64,000 bases of DNA from a virus, in the IMG/VR virus record IMGVR_UViG_3300025009_000099, positions 1-64,000 of that record. The stretch is one strand, 5' to 3'. The notes under the pieces are model-generated. The model searched no databases and was not told the DNA's origin. It worked only from the letters and a program-made list of their open reading frames with translations. Positions 22,802 to 31,753 of this stretch are shown here, one piece after another. The position numbers and the translations under genes are program-made. The number at the start of each line of letters is the position of its first letter. The first letter of the stretch is position 1.

Positions 22802-23056
22802 ATGGGAATGTTTGATACAGTTAATTTTTATTGTCCAGTTTGTGGAGCCTCTATTGATGTTCAATCTAAAGCTGATGACTGTATGCTGAAAGAATATGAC
22901 AGATCAGAAGTTCCTATTAGAATAGCTGCTGATATTCTTGGAGAAGAATTTACTTGCGGAGATTGTAAAACTAAATTAGAGGTTTCTAGTCCTATTGGAA
23001 AATATGTTCAAATGTATTTAAACATACTGTCTATAGGTAATTCAAATGAATCATGA
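22802..23056 (+). CDS. zinc-ribbon protein, 84 aa
   Basis: AAAGGAG precedes the ATG. CPVC near residue 11 and CGDC near residue 57 form a four-Cys zinc site. The product starts MGMFDTVNFYCPVCG, typical of a widespread small phage zinc-ribbon group of unknown role. It overlaps the ligase start by 11 nt. Confidence 0.65.
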   Translation: MGMFDTVNFYCPVCGASIDVQSKADDCMLKEYDRSEVPIRIAADILGEEFTCGDCKTKLEVSSPIGKYVQMYLNILSIGNSNES

Positions 23057-24794
23057 ACAACTCATAAAAGAAATCTCCCAAGCAAATATGGCTTATGCAT
23101 CTGGCATACCATTCATGACAGACAGCGAATACGATTTGCTTTGGCAACAACTTTATGCAATCGATCCACATAATAATATCCTTTACCATACCGCACAAGG
23201 CAGAACTGCACTGACGGGCAAAACCTGGCACAAGCATCCAATCTATGGAACGAACAAAGCATTTAACATGCTCGACCTCAAGCCATTCCTTACAAGGTTT
23301 GGATCATATGTATTACGGATCGAACCAAAATATGATGGCTGTGCAGCAGTTATAACACTCACAGATACTGGAATTAATATAACTCTTGAGGGTGACGGAA
23401 GATGTGGACGAGATATAACTCACTTAATGCCATACATTACGTTTCCTTTCCAGCTTAGGCATTTTCAAGCAGTTGAAATACTTATCCCCCTGAACGAGTG
23501 GAACCCAGATTACGGAGCAAACCCAAGAAATGTAGTTGCTGGCTGGTTAGACCGCAAATATGATAAGCCCTCTGCCCTGATGACAGCCATACCCCATAAT
23601 CATGGCAACCTATTTGAAGAATATACCTACTCCGGTAGCTTAGAAGCTATGGGAGATTTTCTACTTGAGACCTACAACAAATGGTCAAAGATCTATCCGA
23701 TGGATGGCTTGATGATCAAGGTAGCGGATGAAAAAGTTAGGCTTGTTGCAGGTAATAATGGACAGACCAATAACTGGTCAATCGCCTGGAAGCCACCAAT
23801 ACAAGTTAAAGAAACAAAAGTTGTTAATATCGAATGGAATATTAGCAGACTCGGTCGGGCAATACCAACAGTTATCTATGAGCCAATTGAACTTTGTGGT
23901 ACTACTAATAATCGCGTAACAGGCAATAATGCAAAATGGATTGATGAACGTTGGATTATGCCAGGATCAGTCATTTCTGTAGGCAAAGCAGGCGAGATAA
24001 TTCCAAAGATTTTATCTGTTAAGAATGTTGAAGATTATAAAAACTTGCTTCCCATTCACTGTCCAAAGTGTAGCGAAATTCTTCAATGGGAAGGAGTACA
24101 TCTTGTCTGTAATGGAAACAGTTGTATAGCTAAACTGATTGTCTCCATTGCATATTTCTACTCTCAGAAAGGTATAAAAATCGACGGAGTTGGCGAAGGC
24201 ATTATAGAAAAACTACTTCAGAGTGAAAAATGTTATTCAGTATTATCAACTAAGCCCTGGGCACTTCTTGATCCACTTAGCTACGATCTTGTACCAGACA
24301 TAATAAATACAATTGGAGTAACAATTTATAGCAATATCGCTGAACAAGTATTTTCAATGAATAATCAATGCACAATGGCCCATTTTGTAGCAGGATTAGG
24401 ACTTCCAGGCTTGGCATACAAGTCATCTTTGAGGCTTTGCCAATATTTAAGAACTGGCCAGATTAATATTCACATAACTGATAATGCTAAACGCAGCTTT
24501 GTTGAAGCAGCTACTATTTATACTGAAGCAATTAAGGAAATGAAAAACTTCTCTTTTGCCCCATTACCTAGTGAAGCGAAAGCAATTTATTGCATTACCG
24601 GATCGCTAAGCCAGTCACGAGAGACTATGATAGAAATTTTGAATACTTATGGATATGAATTTTCATCTGGAGTAACGAGAGAAACAAACTACTTAGTCGT
24701 CGGTACTGAACCTGGCAGAACCAAGATAGAAAAGGCAACTCGTTACAACATCCCTCAGATAACTGAGGAACAACTTTTTAACCTTTTACGGTGA
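23046..24794 (+). CDS. ligA: NAD-dependent DNA ligase
   Basis: The 582-residue product carries a short domain Ia (YASGIPFMTDSEYDLLW), the adenylation motif EPKYDG with Lys95, the downstream nucleotidyltransferase block (GDGRCGRDIT), an OB fold (WKPP..., AGEIIPKIL), a four-Cys zinc finger (CPKC ... CNGNSC), a helix-hairpin-helix region, and a C-terminal BRCT domain (AIYCITGSL, NYLVVG). It seals nicks during replication and repair using NAD+. The motif set is complete, but at 582 residues it is shorter than bacterial LigA (about 670). It overlaps the preceding gene by 11 nt. Confidence 0.93.
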   Translation: MNHEQLIKEISQANMAYASGIPFMTDSEYDLLWQQLYAIDPHNNILYHTAQGRTALTGKTWHKHPIYGTNKAFNMLDLKPFLTRFGSYVLRIEPKYDGCAAVITLTDTGINITLEGDGRCGRDITHLMPYITFPFQLRHFQAVEILIPLNEWNPDYGANPRNVVAGWLDRKYDKPSALMTAIPHNHGNLFEEYTYSGSLEAMGDFLLETYNKWSKIYPMDGLMIKVADEKVRLVAGNNGQTNNWSIAWKPPIQVKETKVVNIEWNISRLGRAIPTVIYEPIELCGTTNNRVTGNNAKWIDERWIMPGSVISVGKAGEIIPKILSVKNVEDYKNLLPIHCPKCSEILQWEGVHLVCNGNSCIAKLIVSIAYFYSQKGIKIDGVGEGIIEKLLQSEKCYSVLSTKPWALLDPLSYDLVPDIINTIGVTIYSNIAEQVFSMNNQCTMAHFVAGLGLPGLAYKSSLRLCQYLRTGQINIHITDNAKRSFVEAATIYTEAIKEMKNFSFAPLPSEAKAIYCITGSLSQSRETMIEILNTYGYEFSSGVTRETNYLVVGTEPGRTKIEKATRYNIPQITEEQLFNLLR

Positions 24795-24799
24795 ACAAA

Positions 24800-25009
24800 A
24801 TGCTCAAAGAAGAATGTAAAGTAACTGCACGAATAGATAAAGACTTGTATGATCAAGTCCAGGAACACTTTCACCATGGCCAGCAGACAAAACTGTTCAG
24901 GCAAATATTCCTTTCGCTGAAAAGCATTATTAATGGTGGAAAGCTGAATGAGGTTCTTGATTATATGTATAAAGGTAAAGCATTAACTCTGCCCGGCATA
25001 GAGGAATAA
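24800..25009 (+). CDS. small RHH-like DNA-binding protein, 69 aa
   Basis: I prefer the ATG at 24800, with CGGTGA upstream, to a GTG at 24791. The product has KVTARIDKDLYDQVQEHF (strand then helix) and KLFRQIFLSLKSII (second helix), compatible with an RHH fold, and a short tail LTLPGIEE. Likely an operator-binding dimer. The match is from pattern only. Confidence 0.55.
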   Translation: MLKEECKVTARIDKDLYDQVQEHFHHGQQTKLFRQIFLSLKSIINGGKLNEVLDYMYKGKALTLPGIEE

Positions 25010-25011
25010 CC

Positions 25012-25338
25012 ATGACCTTTAACGAATACCAAAGTCTGGCAAATTCAACTGACATTTATCCACCAGACAAAGCTCTTGATTGCCACATTCTTGGGCTTGC
25101 CAATGAAGCTGGTGAAGTAGCAGGTAAGCTTAAAAAGATTTATCGTGACAAAGATGGACTTATTTCACCAACTGATGTACTTGAAATATCTAAAGAGCTT
25201 GGAGATGTTTTGTGGTATCTATCTTGTACAGCCTATGATCTTGAAATAACACTTGAAGATATAGCAATAATGAATATTAACAAACTTGCTGATCGTAAAG
25301 AACGTAACAAGCTAGGTGGTTCTGGAGATCATAGATAA
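25012..25338 (+). CDS. MazG-like nucleotide pyrophosphohydrolase
   Basis: The 108-residue product has the MazG metal-binding plan: NEAGEVAGKLKKIYRD and EISKELGDVLWYLS (ExxE...ExxD). These enzymes hydrolyse NTPs or dNTPs to monophosphates. Phage versions may adjust nucleotide pools or dampen ppGpp-linked stress. It lies in the replication block near ligase and polymerase. It is a single-domain, phage-sized form. Confidence 0.85.
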   Translation: MTFNEYQSLANSTDIYPPDKALDCHILGLANEAGEVAGKLKKIYRDKDGLISPTDVLEISKELGDVLWYLSCTAYDLEITLEDIAIMNINKLADRKERNKLGGSGDHR

Positions 25339-25348
25339 GGAGATAATT

Positions 25349-25633
25349 ATGAATCAGGAATTAAGATCAAAATATGCTGAATATATTGCTGATGCAATTA
25401 GATATATTCAAAAAGAATCTAAATTAACTTTACCAGAAGGTACTATTTTAATTACTAAATCATATACTGGATTATATGACATTAATGACCTTATAGGTAT
25501 AAAAGTATTTGTTTGTGATATTCCTAGTGCATATGATTTTTATATTGCTTTTCCTTCTGAAAATGAAAAACACTATAAAATGCAGAAATATTTTCAAGAA
25601 TATTTAGATTTATATCCTTTTGATCTTGATTAA
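25349..25633 (+). CDS. unknown protein, 94 aa
   Basis: I chose the ATG at 25349 behind AAGGAGAT. The product is acidic and aromatic, with strands such as TILITKSYTG and VFVCDI. It is very A+T-rich in codon use. No family recognised. Confidence 0.6.
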   Translation: MNQELRSKYAEYIADAIRYIQKESKLTLPEGTILITKSYTGLYDINDLIGIKVFVCDIPSAYDFYIAFPSENEKHYKMQKYFQEYLDLYPFDLD

Positions 25634-25645
25634 ATGGAGCAAATT

Positions 25646-25936
25646 ATGCCACTAATGGATCGTATTTACTGCCGGTCATTCTTAGAAATGTCTTATCCAG
25701 AGCAGGCCAGACTGATTGAACGCGTTCGGACTATGCGAACATCTGCGCTGAACGCAGCACTTGTTAAGTCTCAAAAGATCACAAAGTCTGCAATGAAGAA
25801 CATTTCTAAGAACTCTGGAACAAAGCGCGGCAAGAAGATGCTGGCTGATCCTACTAAGAACGCAACAGACTTGCTTGGTAAACTTTCAGCAGAGCAAATA
25901 GAGTTAATCAAAAGGCAGTTTCAAAATTTAAACTAG
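25646..25936 (+). CDS. basic protein with shared C-terminal tail, 96 aa
   Basis: I chose the ATG at 25646 because an ATG 12 bases upstream overlaps the GGAG ribosome site. The middle is strikingly basic (KSQKITKSAMKNISKN..., KRGKKM), suitable for nucleic-acid binding. The end, DLLGKLSAEQIELIKRQF, matches the tail of the proteins at 8806, 13199 and 18824. No family recognised. Confidence 0.6.
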   Translation: MPLMDRIYCRSFLEMSYPEQARLIERVRTMRTSALNAALVKSQKITKSAMKNISKNSGTKRGKKMLADPTKNATDLLGKLSAEQIELIKRQFQNLN

Positions 25937-25944
25937 GTTTAATT

Positions 25945-26151
25945 ATGGGAGAGCTTATAAGCAATCAAGATATTGATGATTCATTTATGTTTAATTCTAT
26001 TTATATTCAAACATTTGATATTTATGATTTGATAGATAGAATTATTACAATAAAATCATTTAAAGATGGTGATATTGAATTAATCTTTGCCATAGATATA
26101 GAAACAAAAGAATTATTTCTCTTGAAAGAGATAAAACATATAAGGAATTAA
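25945..26151 (+). CDS. unknown acidic protein, 68 aa
   Basis: Rich in Ile, Asp and Phe; alternating strands (IYIQTFDIYDLIDRIITIKS). A weak TAGGT site precedes the ATG. No family recognised. Confidence 0.55.
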   Translation: MGELISNQDIDDSFMFNSIYIQTFDIYDLIDRIITIKSFKDGDIELIFAIDIETKELFLLKEIKHIRN

Positions 26152-26154
26152 AAA

Positions 26155-27585
26155 ATGCAACTCTTCCAAATAGAAGAAAGAAACATTTCAGACATCATAA
26201 TCAAAGATCGCGCCCGTACAGCAGTAGGCGACATCTCCAGCTTAGCTGATTCAATCTCGATGGTCGGCCAGCTTCATGCAATCCTAATCGACTCGAATAA
26301 CGTCTTAATCGATGGCCTTCATCGCATCGAAGCCTTTAAGAAACTTGGCAGGGAAACAATCGAAGTAAGGGTCTTCGATGGCATTACTGAAGACGATCAC
26401 TTTTTGATCGAACTCCTCAGTAACATGGACCGAAAGGAGTTTCTGTGGCATGAAGAAATAGACCTCAAGTATAAGCTTCACAACTATTGGGTAGAAGCAG
26501 CAGGCAAGGAAAGCAAATCTTGGGGCTATCGTGAAACAGCCAAGCGGCTCAAGTGCAGTCTCGGTGGCTTATCTACTGACCTAGCTTTCGCAGAAGCTCT
26601 CAAAGTCTTCCCGATTCTCAAAGAACAGTCTACTAAAGGCCGAGCTAAGGAAGCTTACAAAGCTCTTGGTGAACAAGCTAAGGCACTTCAACGAATGGGA
26701 AGTTTCACAGATGCTGAAAAAGGGCGTTTAGTTGCTCTGCAAAATGGAACCATGACGGCACCGATAAAGAACACGGTAACTCAGAATGTATTTGAGAAAA
26801 CCAAACAAGCCAAAGAAAGACTTGCAGAATTTGACGAGGATGATGAAGAGCTTAACGATGAACAAGAATCAACCAGCTCTAACATCCAAGTAATTTATGT
26901 AGCCGAAAACTACAAAACCTTCCTAGATAAGATTCCAAGCAACTCTGTGGGGATGGTAGAACTCGATCCTCCTTATGCAATTGATTTCAACGATAACTAT
27001 GGTAAAACGAATAAGATCGAATGTAAAGCCCAAGACTGGGATGAAAAAGAGCTTTATGACTTCTACTTTAATTATCTTCCGTTAGTCTATGAGAAGATGC
27101 TTGACTGTAGTTGGGCTTTAGTCTGGACAGGCAAAGAACATTTTATACAGATCAATAACATTGCAAGAGAAATAGGATTTGGAACTCAAGAACCAGGAAG
27201 CTGGAATAAAAAAGGTGGAAGTACAAATAAACCAAAAACAAGAATGGTGAGTAGTTGGGAAATGTTTTTACTTCTTTCTAAAGGAAATGCACAATTTAAT
27301 ACACCAAGTTTTGATTCATCAGTAATTTTATCAACTGTTCCTTCAAGTCAACGCATTCATCAGTGGGAAAAGCCGATTGAGCTTTATGATCATTTCTTAA
27401 AAGCATTAGGTAAACCTGGAACGTTATTTATGAGTCTCTTCGCAGGATCTGGTAATTGCTTGATTAGTGCAGCCAAAGAAAAAATGATGCCAGTTGGTTG
27501 TGATAAGAGCCAGAAGTATATTCCAGAATTTTACCAGAGACTTGAAAATTATTTGGGAATAACTGCTGAAGTGGAAGGACTTTAA
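26155..27585 (+). CDS. ParB-nuclease-like / DNA methyltransferase fusion
   Basis: The 476-residue product starts with a ParB/Srx domain (residues 1-90: SLADSISMVGQLHAIL, DGLHRIEAFKKLG), then a helix-turn-helix-like region (about 120-150), an acidic linker (225-245) and a methyltransferase with DPPY (271-274) ahead of FAGSGN (429-434). That motif order is the beta class, making N6-methyladenine or N4-methylcytosine. It probably methylates phage DNA, to protect it from restriction or mark origins; target unknown. ParB-methyltransferase fusions are known in phages. No restriction gene adjoins it. Confidence 0.88.
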   Translation: MQLFQIEERNISDIIIKDRARTAVGDISSLADSISMVGQLHAILIDSNNVLIDGLHRIEAFKKLGRETIEVRVFDGITEDDHFLIELLSNMDRKEFLWHEEIDLKYKLHNYWVEAAGKESKSWGYRETAKRLKCSLGGLSTDLAFAEALKVFPILKEQSTKGRAKEAYKALGEQAKALQRMGSFTDAEKGRLVALQNGTMTAPIKNTVTQNVFEKTKQAKERLAEFDEDDEELNDEQESTSSNIQVIYVAENYKTFLDKIPSNSVGMVELDPPYAIDFNDNYGKTNKIECKAQDWDEKELYDFYFNYLPLVYEKMLDCSWALVWTGKEHFIQINNIAREIGFGTQEPGSWNKKGGSTNKPKTRMVSSWEMFLLLSKGNAQFNTPSFDSSVILSTVPSSQRIHQWEKPIELYDHFLKALGKPGTLFMSLFAGSGNCLISAAKEKMMPVGCDKSQKYIPEFYQRLENYLGITAEVEGL

Positions 27586-27720
27586 ATGTTAATTGTATCT
27601 AAGAGATATCATAGACTTTGGAGAAAAGGACGGAGTAAACTTGAATGGACAGAACAAGTTTATAATTACTTACTAGAATTAAAAAGTTTTTGGAGAAGTC
27701 AAGGTATTAATAGATATTGA
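27586..27720 (+). CDS. small basic aromatic protein, 44 aa
   Basis: It starts right after the methyltransferase stop, with AAGGA upstream. Rich in Arg, Lys, Trp and Tyr (HRLWRKGRSKLEW). No family recognised. It could bind nucleic acid. Confidence 0.5.
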   Translation: MLIVSKRYHRLWRKGRSKLEWTEQVYNYLLELKSFWRSQGINRY

Positions 27721-27732
27721 TGGATAAATATT

Positions 27733-28002
27733 ATGACAAAATATAAAGTAGGCCAACTATCAGAACAGAAAGCCCCCATTACGCCTGGTTCTAACTGTTG
27801 CCTACATAAAAACATCGTGCCACTCGAAATAGGTTTTGCCTCCAAGAGCTGGCCGAACGGCTATAAAAATGAGCCAAACTATAACTTTGCTATCAACATC
27901 ATCAGTGCAAATGTTATACGAGTTCGTTCTTATCTTTGCTTAGACTGTAAGCAGGAAATAAAGGCTCCGAATCCAGGAGCATTGACAAAGGATCGGATAT
28001 GA
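27733..28002 (+). CDS. unknown Cys-containing protein, 89 aa
   Basis: CCLH near residue 22 and CLDC near residue 74 could bind metal. The C-terminal part looks like a zinc-ribbon half (YLCLDCKQEIK). It overlaps the next gene by ATGA. No family recognised. Confidence 0.55.
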   Translation: MTKYKVGQLSEQKAPITPGSNCCLHKNIVPLEIGFASKSWPNGYKNEPNYNFAINIISANVIRVRSYLCLDCKQEIKAPNPGALTKDRI

Positions 28003-28385
28003 AAAATCAAAATATTTTACCATTAGTTCTTTTAGATGATGATGGAATACGTCCAGCTGGCAAACCAGATGAATGTTTATATTGTAAGCAAAAAGTAGGG
28101 GAGGAGCATAAATATGATTGTGTTATTTTACAAAGAAAAGTAAAAGTTAGATATTCGTATGTCATTGAAATTGAAGTTCCTTGGTCTTGGACAGAAGATC
28201 AAATATCCTTTCATAGAAATGGAAGTTCTTGGTGTTGTGATAATTCATTAGATGAATTGGAAGAATTAAGAACTCAATTAAATGCAGAAAATAATTGCTT
28301 ATGTTCTGTTTTTAATTGTGATGTTATAGAAATTCCAGATATGAAACCTTTTCGTAAAAATAATAAAGAAGAAATAGTTCCTTAA
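27999..28385 (+). CDS. unknown Cys-rich phage protein, 128 aa
   Basis: CLYC (near 26), a following HKYDC, and later CC and CLC motifs. The middle block VEIPWSWT-type with ISFHRNGSSWCCDN recurs in phage proteins of unknown function. ATGA overlap with the previous gene. It probably binds zinc. The assignment stops there. Confidence 0.6.
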   Translation: MKNQNILPLVLLDDDGIRPAGKPDECLYCKQKVGEEHKYDCVILQRKVKVRYSYVIEIEVPWSWTEDQISFHRNGSSWCCDNSLDELEELRTQLNAENNCLCSVFNCDVIEIPDMKPFRKNNKEEIVP

Positions 28386-28414
28386 ATATAATAGAATAGG
28401 ATATAGGTTATGAT

Positions 28415-28648
28415 ATGAATTTATTTAAAAAGTTTTTTAAATCAAAATCTACTTCTGAAGAAAAATCAAAACCTAATCCTGGAGAATCGTGGGAATTATT
28501 TGATAAATCTCTGTGGCCAAAACACTCTATATCAATAACAATTTTAGATGTTAAAGATGATTGGGTAAGATATGATATGTCACCTTTGTTTATGGACCAA
28601 AGAATGGAATTAAAAAGTTTTTTACGTATTTATAAAAAAGTAAAATAA
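28415..28648 (+). CDS. unknown protein, 77 aa
   Basis: The N-terminus is basic (NLFKKFFKSKSTSEEKSKP), then a beta-like SISITILDVKDDWVRYDM. An AGGATATAGG-type site precedes the ATG. No family recognised. Confidence 0.55.
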   Translation: MNLFKKFFKSKSTSEEKSKPNPGESWELFDKSLWPKHSISITILDVKDDWVRYDMSPLFMDQRMELKSFLRIYKKVK

Positions 28649-28665
28649 TAAATAGGATATAAGCA

Positions 28666-31188
28666 ATGATAATTCCTAGCATATCAACTACAGCAACTCC
28701 GCAGAAAGAAGGTTCTTTCGATTGCTTGGCTGTAGAGTGCGCTCCAACTGATAACATACTCACGGCTGAGATCGCTATGATTGGCGAAGCTCCAGGTGAG
28801 ATTGAAGTCCTGAAGAACGAACCATTCGTAGGTCCCACAGGATCTCAGCTTAATCGCATTTGTGCAGCAGTCAGACTTGCCAGGTATAAAATCTATCTCA
28901 CCAATGCTTGCAAAGCTAAGTTTCCAAAAAACAATACTGCTGTCTTATGGACTGACAAGGGCTATCGTCATCCAGACTGGAGCAAATTGCAAGCAGCACT
29001 AATTGATGAGCTTGCCCAATTCCCCGGCAAAGTTATAATGTTGCTTGGTGCAACTCCGATGAGGCTATTGCTGGATGAACCTAAGTTTGATTCTATCACA
29101 AAATATCGCGGTTCATTCTACCATGCAGAAGACTTTCCTCATTTGAAAGACAAACTGGCAGGCAAGATAATCGGTTTGTCTTATCATCCATCTTTCACCC
29201 TCCCATATGGACAGCCAATCCACTTCTATACAATGATCGCAGACTTTACGAAAGCCCTGAAGATTATTGAAGATCCAGAATTGCTCGTTGATAATGTGGA
29301 AATAAAAATCAAGCCTAGCTTTGAAGAAATCATGCAGTTCTATGCATTGATTAAGACAAAGCAATATGTAGCATTTGACATTGAAGCTACGCCAGAATTT
29401 ATTACCTGCTACTCTTTGGCAATCTACCACGATAATAAGATCCTCTCCATGTCTGTTCCTCTAATGAACAACCAGGGCAATTATTGGGCAACAGCAGAAG
29501 AGATAAAAATCTGGACTGGCTTAGCTGAAATCTTGAACGATGACGCTATCGGCAAGATTTGTCAAAATGGAATGTTCGATATCATGTTTACTTTCCGTAC
29601 CATGATGATTAAAACAGATAACTTTTATTTTGATACAATGCTTGCCCAGCACATATGCTATACAGAACTTCCAAAGGGGCTTGATTACCTAACTTCGACA
29701 TACACATACTTTCCATACTATAAGGACGAAGGAAAGCAATCTCACCTTAAGGCGATCAAGAACTGGCCACAATACTGGACTTATAATGCCAAAGACTCAG
29801 CATACTTATTGCCAATAACTGAAAAGCTCTTAGAAGAATTAGGTGAATTTGATTCTATGGATGCTATGGATTATACCATGAACCTCCATAAGCCTTTAAT
29901 AGAAATGGAGTTCAATGGTATCTTGACTGATCAGAAAGGCATTAGTAAAAGAAAAAAAGCACTTGAAAGAATACTTAGACTTCTTCAATATAAATTAAAT
30001 AAATTAACTGGTAAAGAACTTAATCAAGGTTCATCGAAGCAAATGATAGCTTATTTCTACGGCATTTGCATGATTAAACCATACGTGAATCGCAAAACTG
30101 GAGCTATCTCTTGTGATGCTGTAGCCATGCATAGGATAGCAAAGAAAGGGATTAAAGGTTCTGCAGAAGCTAGAATTATTATTAAAATGCGAGGATATCA
30201 AAAACTTTTATCTACTTATTTTAATGTTACTGTAGATGAAGATGATAAACTTAGATGTAATCATAAAATAACTGGCACAGTTTCAGGACGTATTTCTACT
30301 GAAAAAACTTATCAAGGTTCAGGAACAAATCTGCAAAACCAGCCTTATATGTTTAAGTATTATCTTATTGCTGATGAAGATTGGATTATGTGTGAATGTG
30401 ATCTTGCAAAGGCTGAAGCTCATGTAGTTGCCTACCTAACTCAAGATGCTAACATGATCCAGTCATTTGAATCGGGAATAGATGTGCATAGTTTTAATGC
30501 TAGCAAGATTTTTGGAATTCCGATTGAAGACGTTATTCATGAGGCTAAAACTAAGAAAGCAGATCAGAAATCAACCATGAGATATATGGGAAAGAAGGTA
30601 GTTCATGCAAGCAATTACAGCATGGGTGCGCAGACTTTCTCAGACAATCTTGCTAAGGAAGAAATTTTTAAAAGTCAATCAGATTGTAAACGCTTACTTG
30701 ATAATTATTCTGACCGATTTCCTGGCCTCAAACGCTGGCACAGATCAATCGAAGAAGAAGTACAGAAGAATCGAGTTCTATACAACTTGTTTGGCCGACC
30801 TCGCAGATTCTTGGGTGAAATGAATGCAGCACTATTCAGAAATGCTTATAGCTACAAACCTCAATCAACAGTAGCTGAGTTGTTAAATCGTGGAATGAAT
30901 AAAGTAGTAAATGATCCCAGGCTTGGCAAAGATGGATTTGACATTCGCTGCATGACAACTGTTCATGACTCGTTTGTATTTAGGTTTCACAAAAGCCAGA
31001 TTCCAAATCTGCCTCAGATTCTTCTTATCATTAAAGATCATCTAACACATACGTTTACTTACAAAGGAAAGAGCTTTACCATTGGCTTGGATGCTAAGAT
31101 TGGCACTCAATGGGCTGGTAATACGGCTGAAATTAGTAAGTTCACTCAGGAAGAATGTGATAAAGCTATTGAAAAGATAGGATTCTAA
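28666..31188 (+). CDS. uracil-DNA glycosylase-like / DNA polymerase I fusion
   Basis: The 840-residue product has three parts. Residues 1-200 resemble family 4 UDG (GEAPG at 40-44, FVGPTGSQLN, and HPS at 174-176), though the usual Fe-S Cys set is not clear (C20, C25, C82). Residues 230-400 are a DEDDy 3'-5' exonuclease with D238/E240, N301-D305 and YxxxD at 373-377, so proofreading should work. Residues 410-840 are a family A polymerase: motif A at D579, motif B around K643-Y651, and motif C VHD at 766-768 followed by Ser where most have Glu. SPO1-type phage polymerases carry a similar UDG-like N-terminus. This is the replicative polymerase. Confidence 0.92.
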   Translation: MIIPSISTTATPQKEGSFDCLAVECAPTDNILTAEIAMIGEAPGEIEVLKNEPFVGPTGSQLNRICAAVRLARYKIYLTNACKAKFPKNNTAVLWTDKGYRHPDWSKLQAALIDELAQFPGKVIMLLGATPMRLLLDEPKFDSITKYRGSFYHAEDFPHLKDKLAGKIIGLSYHPSFTLPYGQPIHFYTMIADFTKALKIIEDPELLVDNVEIKIKPSFEEIMQFYALIKTKQYVAFDIEATPEFITCYSLAIYHDNKILSMSVPLMNNQGNYWATAEEIKIWTGLAEILNDDAIGKICQNGMFDIMFTFRTMMIKTDNFYFDTMLAQHICYTELPKGLDYLTSTYTYFPYYKDEGKQSHLKAIKNWPQYWTYNAKDSAYLLPITEKLLEELGEFDSMDAMDYTMNLHKPLIEMEFNGILTDQKGISKRKKALERILRLLQYKLNKLTGKELNQGSSKQMIAYFYGICMIKPYVNRKTGAISCDAVAMHRIAKKGIKGSAEARIIIKMRGYQKLLSTYFNVTVDEDDKLRCNHKITGTVSGRISTEKTYQGSGTNLQNQPYMFKYYLIADEDWIMCECDLAKAEAHVVAYLTQDANMIQSFESGIDVHSFNASKIFGIPIEDVIHEAKTKKADQKSTMRYMGKKVVHASNYSMGAQTFSDNLAKEEIFKSQSDCKRLLDNYSDRFPGLKRWHRSIEEEVQKNRVLYNLFGRPRRFLGEMNAALFRNAYSYKPQSTVAELLNRGMNKVVNDPRLGKDGFDIRCMTTVHDSFVFRFHKSQIPNLPQILLIIKDHLTHTFTYKGKSFTIGLDAKIGTQWAGNTAEISKFTQEECDKAIEKIGF

Positions 31189-31189
31189 T

Positions 31190-31432
31190 ATGAATACTTC
31201 TTATCAAGATAAATGGAACCGATTAAATAATCCAAAAACTATTGAGGACTATGGATTATCATTAACTGAAAAAGAGTTAAGAACTTTTCCAGAAGGAAGA
31301 ATAATATTATTTGATATAAAAGTTAATCTGCGTAAAGAAAAACAACTAAATAATAAACTAAATAAACTAAAATTAAACATGCAACAAACAATAGAAAATC
31401 TTATTATACAAGTCTTAAATTCAAATAAATAA
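31190..31432 (+). CDS. unknown coiled protein, 80 aa
   Basis: It starts just after the polymerase stop. The C-terminal half is a Lys/Leu/Asn-rich helix with heptad spacing (LRKEKQLNNKLNKLKLNM). No family recognised. Confidence 0.55.
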   Translation: MNTSYQDKWNRLNNPKTIEDYGLSLTEKELRTFPEGRIILFDIKVNLRKEKQLNNKLNKLKLNMQQTIENLIIQVLNSNK

Positions 31433-31443
31433 GGAGTTTAATT

Positions 31444-31680
31444 ATGGAAAATAAAAACATTAATTCAGATAAAGAAACTAATTTATATGGAATTTTAATT
31501 GTCCACATGGCTAGATGTTTTGATGCTGAACGTATGAAAGAAAACAATATAGTTTTTGTAGATCATTGGGCAAAAGATGAAAATATTTGGTATATAATTT
31601 CACACCCTTCAGAAGAAGCGAGACAATATACATTGAGTATGCTTGAGGATAGAAAGGCAGCAAAAATAAAAAATCTTTAA
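31444..31680 (+). CDS. unknown protein, 78 aa
   Basis: AAGGAGT precedes the ATG. Mixed alpha/beta, ending in a basic helix (LSMLEDRKAAKIKNL). A+T-rich codons. No family recognised. Confidence 0.6.
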   Translation: MENKNINSDKETNLYGILIVHMARCFDAERMKENNIVFVDHWAKDENIWYIISHPSEEARQYTLSMLEDRKAAKIKNL

Positions 31681-31753
31681 TTTAAATATTAAGAGATAAT
31701 AAAATGGGAAAGCCCATTCAACAATCGTATGTTGCTATTCAAGGAACCTTTTC

